Shown piece after piece: positions 52,903-61,934 of a stretch of 64,000 nucleotides of DNA. A program made the position numbers and the translations under genes. Within the stretch, counting starts at the first letter, position 1. Every line of letters starts with the position of its first letter. The notes beneath the pieces were generated by a model, which was not told the DNA's origin, searched no databases, and saw only the letters and a program-made list of their open reading frames with translations. The DNA comes from Guptibacillus hwajinpoensis (GTDB lineage: Bacteria; Bacillota; Bacilli; Bacillales; Guptibacillaceae), in assembly GCF_005144865.1 (NCBI RefSeq), contig NZ_SWFM01000002.1, forward strand, positions 682,001-746,000. Direction: 5' to 3'.

Positions 52903-52928
52903 AAACCCTGGTATAGTTACCAGGGTTT
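52903..52928. terminator. Terminator between the SCO gene and the repeat protein
   Basis: AAACCCTGGTA pairs with TACCAGGGTTT. On the minus strand TTTTT follows; the stem overlaps the stop codon of the minus-strand gene. Confidence 0.75.
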
Positions 52929-53473
52929 CACGATTGATTAGGGTATTTAGTTTGACCAACTGCACCGATTACTGCGCCTGTTGCTTGAATCCAACTTCCC
53001 ACTACGTTGAAAATCTCCCCATCTTCGTTTCTAAGTCCTCGTGCTCCCGCATATGCTTGCAACGAATTACCTGTAATGCCGAGGATATGTCCATTGATAT
53101 TGTATAGTTCTGCTTCAGAAGGCTCTGCACCTAAAGCTTGTGAGAGGGATGTACCACCGCCTAGTGCTTGAAGTAAGTTGCCTTTAATGTCTAGAAGGAT
53201 CCCAGGTTTTTCATCACTAGCAAGTATAATTCCAGTTACGACAGTTGAATTACCAATGGCTTGAATTTGACTACCTATTTTATTCAATGTCATTGTTTCA
53301 ATTGTATCTGCCACAATCGCATTACCAGTCGCTTGCAGAACATTACCAATTAAAGTCATGCTATTTAATATCTCTTCACTAATAGTTGTAAATGTCGATA
53401 TTCCTATTGCGGAACTAATTGTACCAATTGCTTGAATCCAAGATCCAATGATAACCTTTTGTTCATTGTCCAT
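52928..53473 (-). CDS. DUF6944-like repeat protein
   Basis: A protein of 181 residues with no signal peptide, built from repeats of the form G-x-x-I/L-Q-A-x-G: 'GSWIQAIGT', 'GNVLQATGN', 'GSQIQAIGN', 'GNLLQALGG', 'GNSLQAYAG' and 'GSWIQATGAV', about 18-30 residues apart. Hydrophobic and Gly/Ala-rich residues suggest stacked amphipathic units. Similar proteins of unknown role occur in spore-forming Bacillus species (DUF6944 family, from memory). ATG 53473 has only a modest ribosome site. It lies beside the mnx cluster on the opposite strand. Confidence 0.65.
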   Translation of the reverse strand: MDNEQKVIIGSWIQAIGTISSAIGISTFTTISEEILNSMTLIGNVLQATGNAIVADTIETMTLNKIGSQIQAIGNSTVVTGIILASDEKPGILLDIKGNLLQALGGGTSLSQALGAEPSEAELYNINGHILGITGNSLQAYAGARGLRNEDGEIFNVVGSWIQATGAVIGAVGQTKYPNQS

Positions 53474-53558
53474 AGCCTTATCGCCTACTTATTTATTCTC
53501 CTACAGTATTCTATACAAAAGATATGGTAGAAGTTAAAAAGTTGGACGCTGGCGGGAA

Positions 53559-54761
53559 TCAAACTATATTCACTTCTATTCTTCTCGTAGAAGCTGTTCT
53601 GCGATACTTAACATAGAATAGACCTGTAATTGATAACGATATAATCCCAAAAACGATCGCCATACCTTTTAACCCAATTAAGTCCAGCATTAATCCAGTT
53701 AATAAAAGGACAACCTGAAAAATAATCCGGTCAAGCATATTTCGAAACGAAAAGAACCGACCATGGTATTCCTTTGGAACTCTTGTTTGAAAGATTGTTG
53801 CAGCGGTGGGGAAGAAACAGCCAACTGAAAAACCAAACGTTACAAAAGCGATAATAGCTAGCACTGGATTGGACGCAAAAAATAATAAAAGCTGTGATAA
53901 CCCGATGATAAATGAGAAAAGAAATAGGATTGTATAAGGTGACAACTTCATTGATAATCGCTTAACGGAGAAAGCACCAATCATAAATGAAAGACCTTCT
54001 GCAGTATAAATCCAGCTTTTAATTAACGAACTGTCTTGGATTTCACTAATATTAATAACGATTAAATTGAACCCGCCAATAAATAATAAGGGCACCATCG
54101 TCATGATAAGAGTCATTGTTACAATTGGAAGTTGCTTAACGATCGGAAAGAGATTCTTAAATCCACTATTATCTTTAGAAAAGTGCTTCTTTTGGTCTTC
54201 ATCTTCATCAATTTTAATAAAGAATGTCATAATAACTAAACAGAAATAAGCTGCTAATGAAGCGACATACATCATCGATAAGGACATCATAACGAGAAAA
54301 ATTCCTGCAACAGCTGTTCCGAGTATTCTTGATAATGTGGCTACATTCATGTGTACACCATTCATTTGCAATAGTTCATGATCTTTCACCACGAGCGGAA
54401 TTGCAGCTTGTAGCGCAGGGAAATAAAAGGCAGCAGAAATCTGGATGACAACAAGGAAAACAACCATCCATAACACCGAATCAGTTTGGATCGCAATTAA
54501 CATGAATACAACACTGATGGTACGTGCGAATCCTGCTACAAGCATGACGGTTTTCTTCTTAAGCTGATCTGTCACTCTTCCTGCAAACGGACCTATTGCT
54601 ACTCCCGCTAATAACCCTGCAGCCAAAATTACTGATTTCATAAAATCAGATGGAACCTTTTCTTGCATAAATTCAAGGTTACCGATAATTCCAAGCCATA
54701 ACCCTAGACCGGCGACGAATTCCCCAATCAGCAGAATCCATACATTTTTATTTCTCCACAT
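53559..54761 (-). CDS. MFS transporter (efflux type)
   Basis: A protein of 400 residues with about twelve hydrophobic segments. 'LLIGEFVAGLGLWLGIIGNLEFM' starts helix 1, and 'GPFAGRVTDQLKKKTVMLVAG' is the MFS motif A loop between helices 2 and 3. It resembles MdfA/permease-like efflux proteins of Bacilli (DUF/MFS_3 type). ATG 54761 is behind GAGGTAGTG; the open frame extends 41 codons further but without a ribosome site. The substrate is unknown. It borders the mnx segment, so a metal or drug role is only speculation. Confidence 0.8.
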   Translation of the reverse strand: MWRNKNVWILLIGEFVAGLGLWLGIIGNLEFMQEKVPSDFMKSVILAAGLLAGVAIGPFAGRVTDQLKKKTVMLVAGFARTISVVFMLIAIQTDSVLWMVVFLVVIQISAAFYFPALQAAIPLVVKDHELLQMNGVHMNVATLSRILGTAVAGIFLVMMSLSMMYVASLAAYFCLVIMTFFIKIDEDEDQKKHFSKDNSGFKNLFPIVKQLPIVTMTLIMTMVPLLFIGGFNLIVINISEIQDSSLIKSWIYTAEGLSFMIGAFSVKRLSMKLSPYTILFLFSFIIGLSQLLLFFASNPVLAIIAFVTFGFSVGCFFPTAATIFQTRVPKEYHGRFFSFRNMLDRIIFQVVLLLTGLMLDLIGLKGMAIVFGIISLSITGLFYVKYRRTASTRRIEVNIV

Positions 54762-54908
54762 TGTTTCACTACCTCGATCTTTTTTTATTATCATACCATG
54801 AGAAAACGCAAAGATTAGTCGTTTAATGCAGAAGAAAAGATGATTATTTAGCTTAACCGGAATTGTGTCATCCATTATGAGCATTCTAAGACTAAGGAGG
54901 TGAAGGGG

Positions 54909-55067
54909 ATGGCATTGGATGTGTTATGTGAAGTCGCAAACTGTGTCCACAACCGTAACGGCCGCAAATGTGGTGCTGATGAGATCTTTGTTGTTAGCCA
55001 TAAAGGAAACAAAGCTAGCAATAGTGAAGAAACTGATTGTAAGACGTTCGAACCAGGCAACTTATAA
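54909..55067 (+). CDS. DUF1540 small Cys-rich protein
   Basis: A protein of 52 residues. Four Cys, in 'LCEVANCVHNRNGRKCGAD' and 'TDCKTFEP', fit the DUF1540 zinc- or metal-binding pattern (C-x5-C-x8-C-x22-C). The ribosome site AAGGAGGTGA is a perfect match. In Bacillus several DUF1540 proteins are made during sporulation. No function is known. Confidence 0.85.
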   Translation: MALDVLCEVANCVHNRNGRKCGADEIFVVSHKGNKASNSEETDCKTFEPGNL

Positions 55068-55133
55068 TTAGCAACAGCTGCTATATGGCTTCCTCATCTT
55101 CTCGTATATCGTGATTCTAATGAATTACGGCTA

Positions 55134-55159
55134 AAGCCGGTTCCTATGGGGGCCGGCTT
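55134..55159 (+). terminator. Hairpin after the DUF1540 gene
   Basis: AAGCCGG pairs with CCGGCTT, with TTCC/GGGG extending the stem inside. The T run is missing (ACTTGTT), so termination may be weak. Confidence 0.5.
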
Positions 55160-55227
55160 ACTTGTTATGATCTTAATAAGTGATAAATTGATCTATTCCA
55201 CTCAATAGCCATAAATTGTTATATAAA

Positions 55228-55242
55228 AAATTTCTGATAATT
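55228..55242 (+). promoter_or_regulatory. CodY-like box upstream of ilvD
   Basis: AAATTTCTGATAATT matches 13 of 15 bases of the CodY consensus AATTTTCWGAAAATT. It ends two bases before the -35 of the ilvD promoter. Confidence 0.65.
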
Positions 55243-55244
55243 GT

Positions 55245-55273
55245 TTGCGTTAAAGTGCGAAAACTAGTATCAT
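55245..55273 (+). promoter_or_regulatory. Promoter of ilvD
   Basis: TTGCGT (55245-55250), 17 bases, TATCAT (55268-55273). The leader is about 60 bases. Confidence 0.6.
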
Positions 55274-55341
55274 CAAAGAATATAAATTTTGAATTGAGTA
55301 AATTCTCTAATTTTAACAGGCGATTTGGAAGGGTGATCAGA

Positions 55342-57036
55342 ATGGAAGGAAAGAAAGACTTACGTATTCGTAGTAAAGTGATCAGCGAAGGAGTAAACCG
55401 TGTTCCGAACCGTTCGATGCTTCGAGCAGTTGGCTTTACCGATGAAGATTTTAAGAAACCAATGATTGGAATTGCAAGTACATGGAGTGAAGTTACGCCA
55501 TGTAATGTACATATTGATAAACTTGCACGTGAGGCTAAGGGTGGAGCTAAGGATAATGGTGGCGCACCGATGATTTTCAATACAATTACAGTGTCTGATG
55601 GCATCGCGATGGGACATGAGGGAATGTTCTATTCTCTTCCAAGTCGCGAAATTATCGCAGACTCAATTGAAACGGTAACAAATGCGGAACGCCTTGATGG
55701 CATCGTAGCAATCGGAGGCTGTGATAAAACAACACCAGGCTGCTTGATGGCTATCGGCCGTATGAATATTCCATCTGTCTATGTGTACGGTGGAACCATT
55801 CAGCCAGGAAAATTAAATGGCAATGACATCGATATCGTCTCTTCCTTTGAAGCTGTTGGACAGTATCAAGCAGGAACAATTAATGATGAAGAACTTCACA
55901 AAGTCGAATGCAATGCCTGTCCAGGCGCAGGTGCGTGCGGTGGAATGTACACAGCAAACACAATGGCGTCAGCAGTAGAAGCGCTCGGCATGAGTATCCC
56001 GGGCTCATCATCAACCCCTGCCGTGAACGATTATAAAGAGTCGGAATGTCGCCAAGCCGGCGAGCTTGTCGTGAACCTTCTAGAAAAAGATATTTATCCT
56101 CGCGATATTATGACAAAAGAAGCTTTTGAAAATGCCATCACAGTTGTTATGGCGCTTGGCGGTTCAACAAATGCTTTCTTACATCTAACAGCAATGGCTC
56201 ATTCTGCTGGGGTTGATCTTTCACTTGATGACTTTGAGCGTGTCCGCGAGCGCGTACCGCATATTGCTGACATGAAGCCAAGTGGAAAATACGTCATGCA
56301 AGATCTCTATGCAGTTGGTGGAGTACCAGCAGTCATGAAACTACTTCATGAACATGGTTTACTTCATGGTGATTGCCTTACTGTAACTGGCAAGACAGTT
56401 GCAGAGAATCTAGAAGAAGCGCCATCCTTGAAAGAAGGTCAAGAAATCATTCGCTCACTGAATGATCCAATCAAAGCGAGCGGGCCACTTGTTGTGCTTC
56501 GTGGAAATCTTGCCCCTGAAGGATCAGTTGCAAAAATGTCTGGACAAAAGATCAGTCGTTTCGAAGGTCCAGCACGTGTCTATAATAACGAAGCGGAAGC
56601 GACGGCAGCCATTGAGGCGGATGACATTAAAGAAGGTGACGTTCTCGTTATTCGCAATGTAGGTCCAAAAGGCGGACCTGGTATGCCTGAAATGCTTTCA
56701 ATTACATCCATGATTGTTGGAAAAGGATTGAATGGTAAGGTAGCCCTTATGACAGATGGTCGCTTCTCAGGTGGTTCACATGGCTTCGTAATCGGCCACG
56801 TATCCCCAGAAGCATTCGTAGGCGGACCAATTGGCTTATTGAAAGAAGGAGACACCATTACAATTGATAGCGACAAACAACAAATCAATTTCGCTGTTTC
56901 CGATGAAGAGCTAGAAAGACGCCGAGCAGAATGGGTAAGACCAGAACTAAGATACAAGACAGGTATCCTAGGAAAATACGCAAGACTCGTTTCGTCATCT
57001 GCGAAAGGTGCAGTAACGGATTTGGATATTGAGTAG
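55342..57036 (+). CDS. ilvD: Dihydroxy-acid dehydratase
   Basis: A protein of 564 residues. It is the Fe-S enzyme of valine, isoleucine and leucine synthesis. The Fe-S Cys lie in '[14 protein letters not shown]' and '[19 protein letters not shown]'; the signature '[23 protein letters not shown]' is near the C-terminus. ATG 55342 is behind GGAAGGGTGATCAG; the longer open frame from 55216 lies across the promoter. It stands alone here, without other ilv genes, and the CodY-like site predicts repression by branched-chain amino acids. Confidence 0.97.
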   Translation: MEGKKDLRIRSKVISEGVNRVPNRSMLRAVGFTDEDFKKPMIGIASTWSEVTPCNVHIDKLAREAKGGAKDNGGAPMIFNTITVSDGIAMGHEGMFYSLPSREIIADSIETVTNAERLDGIVAIGGCDKTTPGCLMAIGRMNIPSVYVYGGTIQPGKLNGNDIDIVSSFEAVGQYQAGTINDEELHKVECNACPGAGACGGMYTANTMASAVEALGMSIPGSSSTPAVNDYKESECRQAGELVVNLLEKDIYPRDIMTKEAFENAITVVMALGGSTNAFLHLTAMAHSAGVDLSLDDFERVRERVPHIADMKPSGKYVMQDLYAVGGVPAVMKLLHEHGLLHGDCLTVTGKTVAENLEEAPSLKEGQEIIRSLNDPIKASGPLVVLRGNLAPEGSVAKMSGQKISRFEGPARVYNNEAEATAAIEADDIKEGDVLVIRNVGPKGGPGMPEMLSITSMIVGKGLNGKVALMTDGRFSGGSHGFVIGHVSPEAFVGGPIGLLKEGDTITIDSDKQQINFAVSDEELERRRAEWVRPELRYKTGILGKYARLVSSSAKGAVTDLDIE

Positions 57037-57045
57037 ATGCATTGG

Positions 57046-57076
57046 GCCAGCTTCCTTTTTGGGGAGCTGGTTTTTG
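57046..57076 (+). terminator. Terminator after ilvD
   Basis: GCCAGCTTCC pairs with GGGGAGCTGGT and is followed by TTTTT. Confidence 0.85.
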
Positions 57077-57163
57077 TATGATCATTTGTTGGAAAAAGGG
57101 ATTGGATAATTAAAATAGAAGAAAGGTATTGAAGAGTCGAAGAGAAGAGGAGTGATAAATGAA

Positions 57164-58135
57164 TTGATTGGAAAGCTGCATGATGCCCCGCTTAACCTCC
57201 TCAAGATGGACGCCCTATTACGTCGCCTTCCGTCTCATCATATCCGCTATGAAGAAGTGAAAGAGCAATTGAAGAAGTATAGTGCAGGATTTTATGGAGA
57301 AAAATCAATTGGTTTCCCGCTAAGCTTCTTAGAAGAGAAACGGTTTATGATCTACCATGATCTACGATTATATGATGGTACTCACCACTTTCAAATTGAC
57401 ACGCTCGTGATCTCTCAACACTATATTCTTATTGTTGAAGTGAAAAACATTTCAGGGACTTTAATGTTTGATCCGATCTTTAATCAGATGATTCGTATTT
57501 CCGAAACGAAAGAAGAGGCGTTTCCTGATCCACTGACACAAGTTGAGAGGCAACGTCTTCAGCTTGAAATGTTTTTATTGAAATCAAAAGTATCTTGGAT
57601 ACCGATTGAAACATTGATTGTGATAAGCAATCGAAGCACTGTCTTGAAAGCTACTCATGAAATTAACGCTATCACTTCTAAAGTGATTCGTAGTGAATAC
57701 TTGCCAACTAAAGTGAAGTCTATTGATAAGAGATATCCAACTGAACTGCTTACTATGAAAGAAGTACGTAAATTAGGCCGCTTTTTAGTTAAGCACCATG
57801 AGCCACTAGACCGTGACATATTAAAACAGTTTTCTATTCCAGTTACCGATTTATTAGTTGGTGTTCAGTGTCCAAATTGTGCTCGAATGCCAATGATAAG
57901 AATTCATGGAAAGTGGCTTTGTCAAAGCTGCTCATCTGTTTCTAAGGATGCTCATTTAAAAGCTCTAAATGATTATGCACTTCTTGTTTCAAAGGAAATT
58001 ACGAATCAAGAATTGAGAGGGTTTCTACGTTTAAGCTCAGAAGATGCTGCTACAAGACTATTGAAATCGTTGAATCTCGAGTTTAGTGGAGCGAACAAAG
58101 GTAGGCGATATATGCTCGATATTAGGCAGTTTTAA
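57164..58135 (+). CDS. NERD domain protein with C-terminal zinc ribbon
   Basis: A protein of 323 residues. The N-terminal nuclease-related domain (about 30-140) has 'YHDLRLYDGTHHFQIDTLVISQHYILIVEVKN', where Asp and the E-V-K triad fit a restriction-endonuclease-like fold. A zinc ribbon follows, with Cys236, Cys239, Cys253 and Cys256. The C-terminal helical segment may be an HRDC-like or DNA-contact part. TTG 57164 has AGAGGAGTGA eight bases before it; GTG 57152 is an alternative overlapping that site. NERD proteins are common in Bacillus with unclear role. No defence partner is nearby. Confidence 0.8.
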   Translation: MIGKLHDAPLNLLKMDALLRRLPSHHIRYEEVKEQLKKYSAGFYGEKSIGFPLSFLEEKRFMIYHDLRLYDGTHHFQIDTLVISQHYILIVEVKNISGTLMFDPIFNQMIRISETKEEAFPDPLTQVERQRLQLEMFLLKSKVSWIPIETLIVISNRSTVLKATHEINAITSKVIRSEYLPTKVKSIDKRYPTELLTMKEVRKLGRFLVKHHEPLDRDILKQFSIPVTDLLVGVQCPNCARMPMIRIHGKWLCQSCSSVSKDAHLKALNDYALLVSKEITNQELRGFLRLSSEDAATRLLKSLNLEFSGANKGRRYMLDIRQF

Positions 58136-58138
58136 GAT

Positions 58139-58235
58139 TTCGCGGATATAATTGAAAAATCGCGGATATATCAAACGAATTCGCGGATAAAACGAAAAAA
58201 TCGCGGATATAATCAAGATTTCGCGGATATCTCAC
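58139..58235. repeat. Five tandem CGCGGATA repeats
   Basis: The core CGCGGATA occurs at 58141, 58161, 58182, 58202 and 58222, spacing 20, 21, 20 and 20 bases. The bases between are A/T-rich and vary. The repeats start directly after the NERD stop codon. Confidence 0.9.
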
Positions 58236-58300
58236 CATTTCGACTGCTTATTAGTCTCAAATCCACCCAACAACCACCCCACACCCCATCATTCTCCACC

Positions 58301-58331
58301 AAAAAAAGCCTGCCACCATCGTGACAGACCT
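58301..58331 (-). terminator. Terminator after the VOC gene
   Basis: On the minus strand GGTCTGTCAC pairs with GTGGCAGGC (G-U allowed) and is followed by seven T. Confidence 0.8.
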
Positions 58332-58337
58332 CATAAC

Positions 58338-58757
58338 TTAATTAGTTTTCGCTTTTTCGAAGTTTAAATCCCAAATAACACCGTATGCATCCTTAACTTT
58401 AGCGAATGTTGCTCCCCAGAAAGTATCTTGAAGCTCCATGTAAACTGTTCCTTTTTCTTTTAGACGAGAATATAGCTTTTGAATTTCTTCTTCACTATCA
58501 AGTTCAAGAGCTAGTGAGATGTTGTTGCCGACAGTCACTTTCTGATTCAAGAACACGTCTGACACCATGAAAAAGAGGTCGTCCTTTTTGAATCGAGCAT
58601 GCATGATGTGATTGTCCAGTTCAGGAGGGGATTCGAAATCTGCCTCGCCAAATGTTTGAATATCAGTAATCTCACCTTCAAAAACGTCTTTGTAATAATT
58701 AAGAGCTTCTCGAGCTGTTCCTTCAAATGTGAAATAAGGAATAGGATGGTGCTTCAT
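58338..58757 (-). CDS. VOC family protein (PhnB/YjdN-like)
   Basis: A protein of 139 residues. It has a glyoxalase/bleomycin-resistance fold of the PhnB type: 'PYFTFEGTAREALNYYKDVFEGEI' opens the domain and 'TFWGATFAKVKDAYGVIWDLNF' closes it. ATG 58757 is behind AAGGAGAGTGAAGTAC; GTG 58766 lies within the site. Members are often of unknown substrate. Confidence 0.85.
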   Translation of the reverse strand: MKHHPIPYFTFEGTAREALNYYKDVFEGEITDIQTFGEADFESPPELDNHIMHARFKKDDLFFMVSDVFLNQKVTVGNNISLALELDSEEEIQKLYSRLKEKGTVYMELQDTFWGATFAKVKDAYGVIWDLNFEKAKTN

Positions 58758-58997
58758 GTACTTCACTCTCCTTCGTAGTTAAGTAAGATGCTTTCTTCCT
58801 TCATTATAGTCTAAATGGATGTGAAAAAACAGGAACATTTATTCCTGTTTTAAATGATGCTTATTAGATTTCACCACAATTTCAAGTTTACTGATGGTAG
58901 CTTTTGGGAACATGTCTTAAGTGACTGAGGATTTCTTTTCCTGCGTTATTTACATAATTCCTTGCAGGAAATATCTATATTAAAAGGAGTGTTTTGC

Positions 58998-60479
58998 ATG
59001 GACGATCAAAACAAAAAGAAGTTCACGACTAATCAAGGTGTACCGATCTCAGACAATCAGAACTCGAAAACGGCCGGGCAGAATGGTCCAACTCTTTTAG
59101 AAGACTATCAATTACTTGAGAAAATTGCCCACTTTGACAGAGAACGTATTCCTGAACGTGTCGTTCATGCACGTGGAGCAGGCGCTCACGGTGTTTTTGT
59201 TACGAAAAATAGCATGAAAAAATATACAAAAGCTGCATTTCTTCAAGAAGAAGGGAAGGAAACTGAGGTATTCGCTCGTTTCTCAACGGTTATTCATGGG
59301 AAGCATTCACCTGAAACGGCTCGTGACCCACGTGGCTTTTCTGTTAAATTCTATACAGAAGAAGGGAACTATGATTTCGTTGGAAACACATTGCCTATCT
59401 TCTTTATTCGCGATGCGATTAAATTTCCGGATGTTATCCATTCATTAAAACCAGATCCAATAACAAATATTCAGGACCCTGCACGCTACTGGGATTTCTT
59501 TTCGCTATCACCAGAGACAACGAACATGGCAATGCACCTGTTCACAGATGAAGGAATTCCGGCAACTTACCGTAACATGCGAGGATCAAGTGTCCATGCA
59601 TTTAAGTGGTTTAACGAAGATGGCGAGACATTCTATGTGAAACTTCGCTGGCAGCCGAAAGATGGCATTAAGAACTTATCAATCGAAGAAGTTCCTAAAG
59701 TACAGGGTATGGACTTTAACCATGCAACAGGTGATCTTTATAATGCAATCGAAAAAGGGGCTTTCCCTGAGTGGGATCTTTACGTACAGGTTCTTCGTCC
59801 CGATGAACTAAATAACTTTGACTTTAATCCACTTGATGCGACGAAAGACTGGCTTGAAGAGGACGTTCCATGGGAGTTTGTCGGTACGATGACGCTTAAC
59901 AGAAATGTAGATAACTTCTTTGCTGAAACAGAGCAGGTTAGTTTTAATCCTGGTGTACTTGTACCAGGTATGCTTCCTTCAGAAGATAAGTTGCTACAAG
60001 GTCGTCTGTTCTCTTACTCTGATACACAACGTCATCGTGTAGGTCCAAATTATCTTCAACTGGATATTAACAAACCGAAGACTGAAGTGAATAACTACCA
60101 GCAAGAAGGTAGCATGAATGATGATAAGCATAAAGGTCATGTAAACTATGAGCCAAATAGTGCTTCTGGTGCTCCGACTGAAGTTCCAGGATATGAAGAT
60201 GCAATGCAGCCGGTTAGTGGTCAAGCTGGACGCCAAGTGATCGATAAAGTGAACCACTTCGGTCAGGCGGGACGTATTTATCGTAGCTGGGATCAGCACA
60301 CGAAAGATACACTAATTAAAAACTTGATGAACGATTTCGATGGTATTGAGGATCGAGCAATTGTTGGACGAGCGATTGCAAACTTCTATCAAGCAGATGA
60401 AGAGCTAGGAAATACGCTTGGTAAGAAAGCAAACATAGACTTCAAACAATTCATCAACACAGAGCAATATCAATCATAG
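58998..60479 (+). CDS. katA: Catalase, monofunctional haem (KatA type)
   Basis: A protein of 493 residues, small-subunit clade 3. It converts hydrogen peroxide to water and oxygen. The distal His57 is in 'RVVHARGAGAHG' and Asn130 in 'DFVGNTLPIFF'; the proximal Tyr is in 'RLFSYSDTQRHRVGPNYLQL' (about 338). The NADPH-binding region is also conserved. ATG 58998 is behind AAAAGGAG; the upstream in-frame start at 58962 lacks a site. No PerR box was found upstream, so its control is unclear. Confidence 0.97.
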   Translation: MDDQNKKKFTTNQGVPISDNQNSKTAGQNGPTLLEDYQLLEKIAHFDRERIPERVVHARGAGAHGVFVTKNSMKKYTKAAFLQEEGKETEVFARFSTVIHGKHSPETARDPRGFSVKFYTEEGNYDFVGNTLPIFFIRDAIKFPDVIHSLKPDPITNIQDPARYWDFFSLSPETTNMAMHLFTDEGIPATYRNMRGSSVHAFKWFNEDGETFYVKLRWQPKDGIKNLSIEEVPKVQGMDFNHATGDLYNAIEKGAFPEWDLYVQVLRPDELNNFDFNPLDATKDWLEEDVPWEFVGTMTLNRNVDNFFAETEQVSFNPGVLVPGMLPSEDKLLQGRLFSYSDTQRHRVGPNYLQLDINKPKTEVNNYQQEGSMNDDKHKGHVNYEPNSASGAPTEVPGYEDAMQPVSGQAGRQVIDKVNHFGQAGRIYRSWDQHTKDTLIKNLMNDFDGIEDRAIVGRAIANFYQADEELGNTLGKKANIDFKQFINTEQYQS

Positions 60480-60491
60480 AATTCATTTTAG

Positions 60492-60523
60492 AGCTTCCAG
60501 GTCATGCACCTGGAAGCTTTTTT
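60492..60523 (+). terminator. Terminator after katA
   Basis: AGCTTCCAGGT pairs with ACCTGGAAGCT and is followed by five T. Confidence 0.92.
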
Positions 60524-60584
60524 GTGATAAAGGGAAGGGGTCGTTATAAGTGGTAGCGAATAAATGATGAAAAGGAGTGACGAT

Positions 60585-60998
60585 ATGTTTGAGAAGGTCA
60601 TTGAGCCACGTGTTTCTGAAACAGATGGTGCCGGCCACATTAATAATACCGTTATACCCGTTTGGTTTGAATCAGGTCGGGATGATATTTTTCGTATGTT
60701 CAATCCGGATCTAGCATTCCATGATTGGCATTGTGTTCTATTAAAAATGGATGTCGAGTATCTTGCACAACTCTATTATGGGAAAGTGGTTACGGTTCGA
60801 ACGTGGATCAGTCGGATTGGAAACAAAAGCTTTGAAGTGTATGAGGAAATTCATCAGGGTGATTCGATATGCGTAAAAGGCCGTGCTACATATGTGAATT
60901 ATCATTTCGATGTTCAAAAGAGTGAACCGATTCCTGAAAGTATTCGGGAACAGCTCGAAACCCATCTCTATAACAATAAAGAAACCGCTAGAGAATAA
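60585..60998 (+). CDS. Acyl-CoA thioesterase, hotdog fold
   Basis: A protein of 137 residues of the 4-hydroxybenzoyl-CoA thioesterase/YbgC-like type. 'VSETDGAGHINNTVIPVWFESGRDDIF' carries the Asp and 'GHINN' active-site block; 'WISRIGNKSFEVYEEI' is the hotdog helix-strand region. ATG 60585 is behind AAAAGGAGTGACG. The substrate is unknown. It is a single gene between two terminators. Confidence 0.85.
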   Translation: MFEKVIEPRVSETDGAGHINNTVIPVWFESGRDDIFRMFNPDLAFHDWHCVLLKMDVEYLAQLYYGKVVTVRTWISRIGNKSFEVYEEIHQGDSICVKGRATYVNYHFDVQKSEPIPESIREQLETHLYNNKETARE

Positions 60999-61013
60999 TT
61001 CTCTAGCGGTTTT
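60982..61013. terminator. Bidirectional terminator
   Basis: AAACCGCTAGAGAAT pairs with ATTCTCTAGCGGTTT, serving the thioesterase and the converging lipoprotein gene. Confidence 0.92.
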
Positions 61014-61019
61014 TAGCGA

Positions 61020-61748
61020 TTAAACGTTAGTTTTCACATCTGCATCTTTTTTAAGCTTCTCTACTAGTTCTTGCATTTTCTTACCTAGTTGCTCTTTTTC
61101 TAAGCTCTCTTTAATCTGAGGCTTAACATCTTCATAAGCCGGCATTTCTTCAGAGCCGCCTTGTTCTTTTGCTTTTTCGTAAGACTTCTTCATATCTTCT
61201 TCAGATACTTCATCAACTTTGATTTCTTTTTCAACGTATGTTGAATATAGAACGTTATCAGCAAGTTGCTTTCTAAGTTCCTTAACACTCATATCATTTT
61301 TCTTCAAAGCTTCTTTGAATTGATCTTCGTTCTCAAACTCTTCTTTTACACCTTTAAGCTCTTTGTCGACTTGTTCTTCAGAAGCTTCGTATCCTTTGTC
61401 CTTTGCATCTTGAAGGATGAGCTCCTGGCCAACAAGGCTATCAACGATTTGCTTTTTCATTTGCTCAAGCTGTTCTTTAGGAACTTCTTGTCCCATTTGA
61501 ACATATTGCATTTGATTATTTTCGTAGACCGGATTAAAATCTTCTCCAGTAATTTCTGTTCCATTGACAGTAGCCATAACTTTATCAGCGTCTACTTTAT
61601 CAACTTCCGGTTGTTTCTGTTCACCGGCTTTTTCTTCTGTTTTTGTATCTTCTTGTTTCTTGTCATTACTGCTGTTTTCATTACCTCCACAGGCTGCTAG
61701 TGCTACTAACACTAATCCTGTGATAAGTAGATAAGTTAATTTACGCAA
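61020..61748 (-). CDS. SurA N-terminal-domain lipoprotein without PPIase domain
   Basis: A protein of 242 residues. The signal peptide ends in the lipobox 'LAAC' with Cys20, so Lgt should acylate it and it would sit on the outer face of the membrane. An acidic/Lys linker (about 21-65) precedes a SurA_N-type chaperone domain ('ATVNGTEITGEDFNPVYENNQMQYVQM', 'QIVDSLVGQELILQDAKDKGYEASEEQVDKEL'). The rotamase domain of PrsA is absent. TTG 61748 is behind AAAGGAGCATG; the longer frame to 61838 lacks a site. It is probably an export-folding factor. Confidence 0.87.
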   Translation of the reverse strand: MRKLTYLLITGLVLVALAACGGNENSSNDKKQEDTKTEEKAGEQKQPEVDKVDADKVMATVNGTEITGEDFNPVYENNQMQYVQMGQEVPKEQLEQMKKQIVDSLVGQELILQDAKDKGYEASEEQVDKELKGVKEEFENEDQFKEALKKNDMSVKELRKQLADNVLYSTYVEKEIKVDEVSEEDMKKSYEKAKEQGGSEEMPAYEDVKPQIKESLEKEQLGKKMQELVEKLKKDADVKTNV

Positions 61749-61934
61749 TTCACATGCTCCTTTCGAAAGGCTGTGTCTATTGTTCCACATATAAGCTGAA
61801 TTGAAAACCCTTATGCATAAGTATGGGAGAAAAACCATATTCTTATTACAATCTTACAGGATTAAGGCATGCGCACTGCCTCCTTCTATCATTCGTGCAT
61901 AGTGTAGTAAGTAAGATATAAAGGAGGTGACTGT

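Noticed and set aside
57164..58135. NERD gene as part of an anti-phage defence system
   Set aside because: No helicase, kinase or other defence partner beside it; single NERD genes are widespread in Bacillus.
58139..58235. CRISPR array
   Set aside because: Units are about 20 bases with an 8-base core and A/T spacers; no cas genes.
58860..58997. PerR box upstream of katA
   Set aside because: No TTATAATNATTATAA-like sequence; only a small TTCCT/AGGAA hairpin.
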